Made by a program: the position numbers and the translations under genes
Shown here: positions 1 to 8,691 of the stretch, piece after piece
Position numbering within the stretch: the first letter of the stretch is position 1
Layout: each line of letters opens with the position of its first letter
Notes under the pieces: generated by a model
Databases searched by the model: none
Told to the model about the DNA's origin: nothing
What the model saw: the letters and a program-made list of their open reading frames with translations, nothing else
Assembly (NCBI GenBank): GCA_000697335.1
Contig: JNEM01008169.1
Span: 1-18,079, forward strand
Source of the DNA: Conidiobolus incongruus B7586
Lineage: Eukaryota > Entomophthoromycota > Entomophthoromycetes > Entomophthorales > Conidiobolaceae
DNA: 18,079 nucleotides
Reading direction: 5' to 3'

Positions 1-909
1 TATTAATATAATTTTAATTTTGAAAAAATATTTTAAAATTTTTGATTTATATTAAATATTTTTTTATTAATAATTATTTTTCATTTTATTTTTATTTTAT
101 GATATTTATGAATTAATATAATTAATATAATTTTTAAAATTCAATATTAATTTTATTAAAGATAAATTCAATTAATAAAAATTTATATTAAAAAACTTAT
201 TATAAATTATTAACTATATCAACGATTATTCCTCAATATATTTATATTAATAAAGTTTAAATTTATGATATTCATAATTAATATTTAATGTAATATCCCA
301 AATAATTTTATGTCGAAAAAACATTACGGTATCAAACTTGATTTTTATGATTTATTTTTAATTTTTTTAAATAAATTTCCTAAAATTTTTTTCAATTGGA
401 GATTAGTTTGAAATTGATTAATAAATTATTTAATGTTTAAGATTAAATAATACTTGGATCCGCTTGGATTTCATATGACTCTAACCTTTTCATCATTATC
501 CTAATATCTAATATTACTTGATAAGATCCTAATTAAATAATGTTAGAGATTAAAAACTCAGTAAATATTATTCATATTTGAATAAAAATGATAATAATAT
601 GTTTAAACCTAAATTATTTAAAATTAAATAATATTATAAATTAATATAAAAGTATTTGTGTTATTTGTTAGATTTTATCTAGGTCATAATTAATTATTAA
701 TAGGTATGCTCATATCTAGTTGGAATAGTGGGAACAGATATATAATAATATAATTAATTCATTTTAAAAAATAACTCGAAAGTAAGAGTCATATATAACT
801 GATATTGATAATCAATATTGGATTATATATAATATTACAAAAAAATGTGATTGAGATTTGAAATTATAATAAAAATTGAATCAAATATGAAAACCGAAAG
901 AAGTTCGAG
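1..909. other. AT-rich intergenic stretch, no gene seen
   Basis: Almost wholly A/T with stops in all frames; I see no open frame with family resemblance and no RNA gene. Short self-complementary words occur, for example an 8-bp hairpin arm pair at 802-818, but such words are expected by chance in DNA of this composition. The right end holds the Pol III terminator of the tRNA-Gly gene. Confidence 0.7.
890..893 (-). terminator. Pol III terminator of tRNA-Gly
   Basis: Four A on the plus strand, hence TTTT on the transcribed minus strand, 17 nt past the 3' end of the tRNA. A T4 run is the minimal RNA polymerase III stop signal. A longer T run lies near 839-845 and could act as backup. Confidence 0.5.
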
Positions 910-980
910 TGCAATGGCGGGGAATCGAACCCCGGTCTACCGCGTGGCAGGCGGGAATTATACCACTAAACCACCATTGC
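910..980 (-). tRNA. tRNA-Gly (anticodon GCC)
   Basis: The reverse complement folds as a 71-nt tRNA without intron. The acceptor stem GCAATGG pairs perfectly with CCATTGC, the discriminator base is A, the anticodon loop is CTGCCAC (GCC), and the T arm is CGGGG/CCCCG around TTCGATT. Internal promoter boxes are present: A box within TGGTTTAGTGGTA and B box GGTTCGATTCC. The sequence follows the eukaryotic glycine tRNA pattern closely. Two stem positions look unpaired: U13 against U22 in the D stem and C27 against U43 at the base of the anticodon stem. The gene could be an active isodecoder or a mildly decayed copy. CCA is not encoded, as usual in eukaryotes. Confidence 0.93.
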
Positions 981-3900
981 TTACCTTATTGGCACATCTC
1001 TCAGTTACATTACCGCTGAATTCTTGTTCTACTGGGCGTTGTCATCAATCCATAACCCGCACAACTAGAACTGTACTCTACATTTGTAGGTAGACTACTA
1101 ATAAACAGAAATATGCTAAGAACAAGTATAAAATTTATTCCAGATATTGCACAAAATAGTAAGCCAAAGCTTAGTTATTGTACTAAAGATGGTATTTATA
1201 CAGTAATATCAGTAATGAGATAGAGTCATATGCACGTGATATGATTCTATTAGTAGAATGTTACGAAATTTTGGAGAAATAGGGTTGGAAGCGTCAAATA
1301 TATAAATTAAATAATTATAATGTTCGTTAATGAACTCATTTTCGAAATTATTAATATATAATTTTATTTTTCATTTTTTACATCGTTATTATTTACTTGA
1401 ATTTCTTTTCTCTTAACCACTCTTTTCTTTCACAAAGTATATTTATTCAACCTTTTTTCTATATTTAAATCTATTTATATTATTTTATAATTTTAAATAT
1501 ATTGCAATCAGAATTTAAATAAAATGATTCTTAAATCCAATCTTAATTATAATCTAATATGTTTTTATTGTCAATTTACAATCAAATCATCCATTTATTA
1601 TAATATTAATTATTATCATTATTATCACAATTTAATAATTAAAATTAATTAAATATTAAATAGTCACTGAGTTTGATTTCATTTCTAAATAATATAATTA
1701 AGGCTGATAATAATGAATAATTATAATTATAGTAAATTTAAATATCTCATCTTTAATAAAATATATTCTGAACAATATATAATAATCAAGAATTTTTAGA
1801 TTTTAATCAAATTCTTATATGAATAATACTAGTTACTTGATACTATACAAAATCTGAAAATTTTAATCAAATACTTTATATATTTGATCAAATATTAATA
1901 ATTACATTGTTAAAGTATTTAAATTTATTTTAATAATAATATTATTTTTAAAATATATTCTAATTAAAATAAATTATTTTTAAGAATGATTAATAAATAT
2001 ACTATTATTTATTAGTAATATTTTTAAATATAATTTTAAAATAAATTCAATTTTATCAATATCTTAAAAATCAGATTTAAATATTATTTGTAATTCACTG
2101 AAATTGCAGTAATAGAAAAACTAAAAAAAGATTTTATTGGAAAGGTTTATTGATTATAGAATTATATAAATATTAAGACATGATAGCATTGATATTGTTG
2201 ATATTTAATTGGGTATAATATATTAATGGGTTTTTAAATATCATTTGATTAAAATTAACAATATGGAAAAGTATTACTTATTTTACAATCCAATTATAAT
2301 AGTTGCCAAACCATCAATATTAATATCAGTCCAAGTTCGTATAATTGAAAAAGGATATATAACAAGGCCAAAATTATTCATAAAAATATGTATATATATT
2401 TATAACATTCATCTTGTAAAAGGTACATAGCAAATTCTATATCATTACTTAGAATCTCTATTACTAAACTATTTGATCATATATATTAGAATATCTATTT
2501 CAAATTATATAGATTTCTAATATTAGAAAATGACTGCAAAAAATATAATAATTTAAGAGTTAATCAGTATATTATTTAGTTGCTTTGATGATTTAGAAAT
2601 AAGTTAAATCATTAATTGATTATATCAATGAAAAAGCAGTCAATCTATAAATATTCATACTTTTTCTATTTAATATCATATTTTGAATATATAGCTTGAC
2701 AAATATTTTTTTATAGATAGTGACAATTTCAAGCCAATTTGTAATCGAATAATATGACATAATAAGAAGATGGAATAATAGCTTTTATTATACATTATTT
2801 TATATTAGTTTTTTTAGTTTTAATGTAACCTTTTAGGACATTGGTATAACTATAATTAACTGAATAATAGATATTTTGGACTTTTGCTTTTCTAATATTT
2901 ATATCACTTTACGAGTACAATAAATGATTGTTGCATTTTCATTGTTCATTTGAAATTTATTAAACGCTTCTTCTGATTATGTTTAATGACTGATAATTCA
3001 TACATTTATTTTGTAATAATTTTAATATACTATCAAATCAAGTTCATAAAAATCATAGGATAAAAACAGAATATCAAAATTAATTCAAATTTTATAATTA
3101 AATAATAAGATATTATAATATTTGGTGTAAAAATAAACTACACATCAGATTATTTTATTATATTGAGTAAATTATAGATATATTGCGAAATTTTATTAGT
3201 GTCGAAATCACTTTTTAAATTTATATTCAAATTATTGCCTTTAATATGCTTTACTTTTGGATGATTAACCTCAATTAAATAAATGTTGGGATGATTATTA
3301 ACCATGCGGTTCAAAAGTATCAATTGAGGTATAATTTCTGAATGCATCAGTACTATGAGAATAAATAATAACTAATAATAAATAAAAAAATCGCCATTTT
3401 TCAATGATATATTGAACTAATTAAAATCATGACCAATTAAAAATGAAATAATCAAAATTTATTTATTGAATGGGATTTTTTCTTGAATAATTCTTAATCC
3501 AAATTTTCCTTTTTATTAAAAATAATTCAAAATATATTTTTATATTTAATTATGAAAAAATGACTAATGATCAAAAGGTCTAGAAAACTTTTTATAATCA
3601 TTCGTTTTTTTGAATAATCGACTGTTTTTAAGATGGATTAGACTTATGATCATAGTAATTATATAAAGGGTAATATTTTTGCTTATCAGATTGTAGTGGC
3701 TTTAATAACTGTTAGTATATAAATCATGAGGTGTTTTCATTCTGAAAAATTTTCAATAATGAAATATGAATTATTAACTATTTTGGAAATATTGATAATT
3801 AGAATTCCCAATTGCAAATTATTCATTACTCAATAGAACCTTGGAAAACCTGAAAAAGATTTTATTAAGATTACCAAAATCTCAGATTTTGCAAAAGTTG

Positions 3901-5025
3901 ATCACAGGAATGAATATTTAGCACTCTATATGAATAATTGAGATTGAACAATTATAATATACAATCCAATATAATATGTAGATGTATCATTTTTCCTTAT
4001 ATATCTATCAAAATCAAGTCGTATTAATTTGAAAATAAAATAACAATCTTAAGATATATTTATGATTTCCTCACCATAATAAAATTCAATCAAAATCGAA
4101 ATTTTGTATTATTTAACCCAAGCCATGATCTAATAAATAAAATATTAATAATACCCATCATTTATTCAATTAATACAAGTTTTCATTTATATAATATTAG
4201 TTGTAGTGAATAAATATATAATAGTAATACATTAAGAAATAATTGACTAAATGATTTTCCAACAACTGGAGCTTTGACTTATGTCTTTGCATTCAATATA
4301 CTAATATAGGCAAAATGTGTTGGTGAAATTTGATATATAAGAATTCCAATTTTATACAGAAATATCAAATTGAAATGATAAAAAACAAAACAAAATGATA
4401 GAATTTTCAATAATTTTAAAATATTTTAAATTAAAGTGAGCTATTCATAATATAATTTTTAAGTTAGTTGCACCGGAGACTAATCCATGTGAGCGAATTT
4501 ACTCACATAATGATATAATTCTAAGTAGAATGATAAAATATTGTATTAAAACTTGTAAGATCTGAATTCCACAAACACTTCATCAATTGGATCACTCATG
4601 TTATACAAATTCATATTTTTTCCATTGGTCCATTCTGTTGAATGAGATTAGAATCAACTAGAATCAAACAACCCAACTCATTGCAACCAATATCCAATAG
4701 CAAAGAATCATTCAACTACTACTCACGCTTAATTAAACTGAATATATCCAAATCCATTGCTGCTGACATCACAACTACAAATCCCATAATGTCGATGGCT
4801 TCATTTGAATTATATGACTGCATTGTATCTTTGATCGAACTGCAGTGTATTTTTAGTTCATCTTCCCTTGAATTATTATACTTTGGTAAGTGGATCTGAA
4901 CTCCCCAATAATATTGTGCTGTTCAAGTGACTCCGATATTCTATTATCATCCCATTTTAATTCATATAAAAATCAAAAAAAAATTGCCAACTATATTTCT
5001 TTTGCCAATATCAGCAGCTATTAAT
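981..5025. other. 4 kb AT-rich gene desert
   Basis: No convincing gene on either strand. Open frames near 2245-2430 (plus), 3150-3347 (minus) and 4642-4899 (plus) have low-complexity or unremarkable translations, no recognisable family motif, and no spliced partners that I could find. The part from about 4440 to 4940 is clearly less AT-rich than the rest and is treated separately among the findings. The last 100 bases hold the promoter of the dehydrogenase gene. Confidence 0.6.
4965..4970 (+). promoter_or_regulatory. Likely TATA box of the P5C dehydrogenase gene
   Basis: TATAAA lies about 56-61 nt upstream of the ATG at 5026. Transcription starting about 30 nt downstream would leave a short leader of roughly 25-30 nt. 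This spacing supports the upstream ATG as the true start. TATA-like words are common in this DNA, so the call rests on position more than on the motif. Confidence 0.45.
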
Positions 5026-6788
5026 ATGTTAAGAAATTTAAGATTATTAAAATTGCAAAATAACTGCAGATATAATGTACCAACTCACTTGCTCAGCTCT
5101 ATTTAAGAATGAGTATTAATATGCATATTTTTTAGATCATTCGCACAATGGCTACTGCTCAATTATCTACCTTCAAACTTCCTGCTATTGACAACGAACC
5201 CTTACGTCACTATGCTCCCGGTTCTGAACACCGTAAGGGTTTAGAAGCCGCTCTCAAGGAAATGCGCGCTCAAGCTCCCTTCGACGTCCCCGTTATTGTT
5301 AACGGTAAGGAATACCGTCAAGGTAAGACTGAACAACAATTAGTCCCCACCGATCACAAGACTGTCTTGGCCAACTACTACACCGCTGACGACGTTCTCC
5401 TCAAGGAAGCCATCGATGGTGCTTTGGCCGCCAAAAAGGCCTGGGAAGATCTTCCTTTCTATGATCGTTTGGCCATTTTCATGAAGGCTGCCGATTTAGT
5501 CTCCCACAAATACCGTTACCAAATTATGGCTGCCACTATGTTGGGTCAAGGTAAGAACGCCTGGCAAGCCGAAATTGACGCTGCTGCTGAATTCGCTGAT
5601 TTCTTGCGTTTCAACTGCAAGTACGCCGAAGAACTCTACACCCAGCAACCCCCCAAGAACTCTGAAGGTGTCTGGAACCGTGTCGAATACCGTCCCTTGG
5701 AAGGTTTTGTCTTGGCTGTCTCTCCCTTCAACTTCACTGCCATCGGTGGTAACTTGGCTGGTGCCCCTGCTTTGATGGGTAACGTTGTTGTCTGGAAGCC
5801 CGCCCCTGCTGCTACCTACTCCAACTACTTGATCTACAAGATTTTCAAAGAAGCCGGTCTTCCCGATGGTGTCATCCAATTCGTTCCTGGTCCCGCTCCT
5901 GAAATCGTTGGTGGTGCTATTGCTCACCCTGAATTCTCTTCCCTCCACTTCACTGGTTCTACCCACGTTTTCCGTCAACTCTGGAAGCAAATCGGTAATA
6001 ACATTGAAAGCTACAAATCCTACCCCCGTATTGTTGGTGAAACCGGTGGTAAGAACTTCCACTTAATCCATAAGTCCGCTGATGTCCACAACGTTGTTCA
6101 CCAATCCATCCGCTCTGCTTTCGAATACCAAGGTCAAAAGTGCTCTGCCTTGTCTCGTCTCTATGTCCCTGAATCCCTCTGGCCCCAAATTAAGGAAGGT
6201 CTTGTTGCTGAACATGCCAAGCTCAAGATGGGTGATGTTGATGACTTCTCCAACTTCATCACTGCTGTCATTAACCAAGCTTCCTTCGACAAGATCAAGG
6301 GTTATATTGATTACGCTAAGCAAAGCCCTGATGCCGAAATCATTGCTGGTGGTAATTATGACGACTCCAAGGGTTACTTCATCCAACCTACCATCATTTT
6401 GGCTAAGACTCCCGATTTCAAGACTCTCAAGGAAGAAATTTTCGGTCCCGTCGTCACTGTCTATGTCTACGCCGATGAAGATTTCGAAAAGACCTTCAAG
6501 TTAATTGAAGACACCACTGCCTATGCTTTGACTGGTTCCATCTTCGCCCAAGATCGTAAGGCTGTTGTTGATGCTACCAACGGTCTCCGTCACGCCGCTG
6601 GTAACTTCTACGTCAATGACAAGTGTACTGGTGCCGTCGTCGGTCAACAACCCTTCGGTGGTGGTCGTGCCTCCGGTACCAATGACAAGGCTGGTTCCAT
6701 TAACTTGTTGTACCGCTTTGTCTCTGTTCGTACCATTAAGGAATCTTTCTTACCCATCAACAACTGGATCTACCCCTCCAACCAATAA
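5026..6788 (+). CDS. PUT2: Mitochondrial delta-1-pyrroline-5-carboxylate dehydrogenase (ALDH4 family)
   Basis: Oxidises glutamate semialdehyde/P5C to glutamate with NAD+, the second step of proline catabolism in the mitochondrial matrix. My model has exon 1 at 5026-5076 and exon 2 at 5136-6788 (intron 59 nt, GTACCA..TTTTTTAG, phase 0), giving 567 aa, close to human ALDH4A1 (563) and yeast Put2 (575). Exon 1 encodes MLRNLRLLKLQNNCRYN: basic, no acidic residue, a typical matrix-targeting peptide. The conserved core opens at IDNEPLRHYAPGS. Visible family signatures: the cofactor-binding stretch VSPFNFTAIGG, FTGST, the general-base region ETGGK (Glu319), the catalytic Cys353 in QGQKCSA, and EEIFGPVV. 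Without exon 1 a 546-aa frame from ATG 5148 remains and lacks a presequence. Codon use is strongly biased to GGT, AAG, TTC and CCC, which suggests high expression. The enzyme identity is secure; exon 1 is inferred. Confidence 0.95.
5077..5135 (+). other. Predicted intron 1 of the P5C dehydrogenase gene
   Basis: The donor is GTACCA and the acceptor is a T-rich tract ending in TTTTTTAG, with a possible TATTAAT branch site about 20 nt before it. Removal joins two phase-0 ends and keeps the frame. The same donor word, GTACCA, is needed for intron 2 of the eIF6 gene in this window, where the protein match fixes the splice. If the intron is retained, translation from ATG 5026 ends after 26 codons at TAA 5104-5106. 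Confidence 0.7.
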
Positions 6789-6822
6789 GTTAGTACATTA
6801 CATTGTATATGATTCTTTGTTA

Positions 6823-6828
6823 AATAAA
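6823..6828 (+). terminator. Candidate polyadenylation signal of the P5C dehydrogenase gene
   Basis: AATAAA lies 35 nt after the stop codon. It is preceded by a TTAGTACATTACATTGTATA-like T/A-rich stretch, consistent with a short fungal 3' UTR. Confidence 0.5.
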
Positions 6829-7436
6829 ATTTAGATACATCAATATAAATGATAAATCAGTTACATCCATCAACTATGTAAATATAGAGTATTTTCATTA
6901 ACCTACTATAACTTAATAATATAATCTCAGTAATATATTGAGAATATTGTTTAATATTGTATTCAAGGTTTGCAATGATTGTGATATAGTCAGCAAAAAT
7001 ATTAATATTCCACATTAATCTATTTCTGAATATTTTTACCTTCAATATCAAAAAAAGATGAATTTAATTAATGATCTTAATATTAATTAAAATTTTAATA
7101 AATAATATGAATATCAAACTGATATGATTTATAATTTTAAATTTGTTAAAATATATATATATTATTTTAATTACAAAAATGTTCTTTATTAATGACAATA
7201 CAAATAAGAACCCAGTCATTATTCAACTTATACTTAGATAGCTATATTAAGAAAAAAAAACAAATTTCAAAAATGAAAATATTTTATATTGAATATTATG
7301 CTGTTTTATATTTTGTTTTTACTTTATTATAAATATTATAAAATTTTATCAACTTCTATTCAATCTATTGAATTTATTCAGTTATTAATAAAATTAATCT
7401 AAATTAATATAAATAAAAGATTCTGTCAAATTAATA

Positions 7437-7441
<5 letters not shown>

Positions 7442-7469
<28 letters not shown>
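7442..7469. repeat. (AT)14 microsatellite
   Basis: Uninterrupted dinucleotide AT repeat of 28 bases. It is self-complementary and prone to cruciform formation and to length change by replication slippage. Confidence 0.95.
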
Positions 7470-7943
7470 TGATATTATATTTATACAGAAATAAAAATAA
7501 AATAATCATTGTACTATAAAATTAATCAGATAATTTATTTTTTTGCAGGTTTCTAAAATTATAATAGAAGCTAATCGAAAGTTTAAATATAAGATTCCAA
7601 CCAAAGTAATTATCATTATGTGAAAAAAAACAGTAATTAAACATTGATAAAAACTGTTTTTAATTTATTGTTAAATATATTTTAATAATAACATTCTTTC
7701 TTCTACCAAACATATTTTGTATGTTCATAAATAAAATTTAAAATTAAATAATATAAATTTCAATTTTTAAATATAAATGTATTTATAATAAAAATATTAA
7801 ATTAATCTAATTAAATTAAAAAATTTATCAATATATTTATATAAACATCTATATAGTTGTATATGTTTATTTTAAATAATATTTTTAAGAAGTTTTTTGT
7901 GTAGAAATTAATTTAACCTATTTTGATATTTAACTAAATATAA

Positions 7944-7946
<3 letters not shown>

Positions 7947-7976
<30 letters not shown>
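7947..7976. repeat. (TA)15 microsatellite
   Basis: Uninterrupted TA repeat of 30 bases, about 480 nt downstream of the first TA tract. Confidence 0.95.
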
Positions 7977-7981
<5 letters not shown>

Positions 7982-8691
7982 ATCTAAAATATGAAATATA
8001 ACAACGATCAATGTTCACAGATAATATTTAAGTCTGACTTAATCTATAAATATATATTATATCTAAAAGATATAGAATTCTTTTAATTGTGTTTATGTTC
8101 ATCATTGTAAAAGAATATCATATAGTTAAAAACAGTTTTAATAACAGAGAAATAATAAATATGGTCAAAAACTTAAATGATTATTGATTTAGGATTATAA
8201 TATATCATTATATTATTAATAACAGGATGTGTAATCGTTGACTATTCCCAAAGACCTGATTTACAAGATAAAATTTAATTGGAAAGTAATTTAAAATAAA
8301 GTTCAAAATATATCAAAATATTAAAGATTTCGAGAATTCATACCAAAATATTGACATTTTCAAATTATATCACAAAATATTAACCTAAAAAATCAGTTAT
8401 TCTGAGAATAAATGAAATGTAAGTATCCCATAAAATAAACAAAATCCGATATCAATCAAATTAACTTAATGTACCAAAATCCTAGTCCAATTAACAAATC
8501 TCAAATAAATCCCAAACAATTCATTAGTTGAATTTAAAAAAAATTTATACTATTGATATATTCAATATTTCAACAGAAAGTTCCCATTATTATTTAAAGA
8601 AATATTACAATAATTTGATATTATAATAGCCATAATACAAATATTCATATTATAAAAAATTATCAAATTAATTTGATGTGTTTAATATAAA

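Larger units (their letters stand above)
6789..8691. other. AT-rich intergenic stretch, no gene seen
   Basis: Dense stops in all frames, and no tRNA or conserved protein fragment found. It contains two pure TA microsatellites and a loosely periodic CAAAATATT motif near 8303-8383, listed separately. The 3' UTR of the dehydrogenase and the promoter of the YEATS gene must lie here; no distinctive promoter element can be singled out in such AT-rich DNA. Confidence 0.65.

Noticed and set aside
802-818. Perfect short hairpin near the tRNA-Gly gene
   Set aside because: Eight-base A/T-only arms are expected by chance at this composition, and it is not placed as a terminator.
851-1093. 80-codon plus-strand frame across the tRNA-Gly gene
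   Set aside because: It reads straight through the tRNA in antisense and has no protein resemblance.
2245-2430. 61-codon plus-strand frame
   Set aside because: Ile/Asn/Lys/Tyr-rich translation as expected from random AT-rich DNA; no conserved motif or splice partner.
3150-4150. Possible relic of a retroelement in the desert
   Set aside because: A few short translated stretches vaguely recall reverse transcriptase/RNase H wording, but no motif set, end repeats or target duplications could be seen. The likeness is too weak to name an element.
5496-6062. 188-codon open frame on the minus strand inside the dehydrogenase gene
   Set aside because: It is the mirror of a strongly codon-biased gene; the translation has no family signature, and the plus-strand frame is a complete conserved enzyme.
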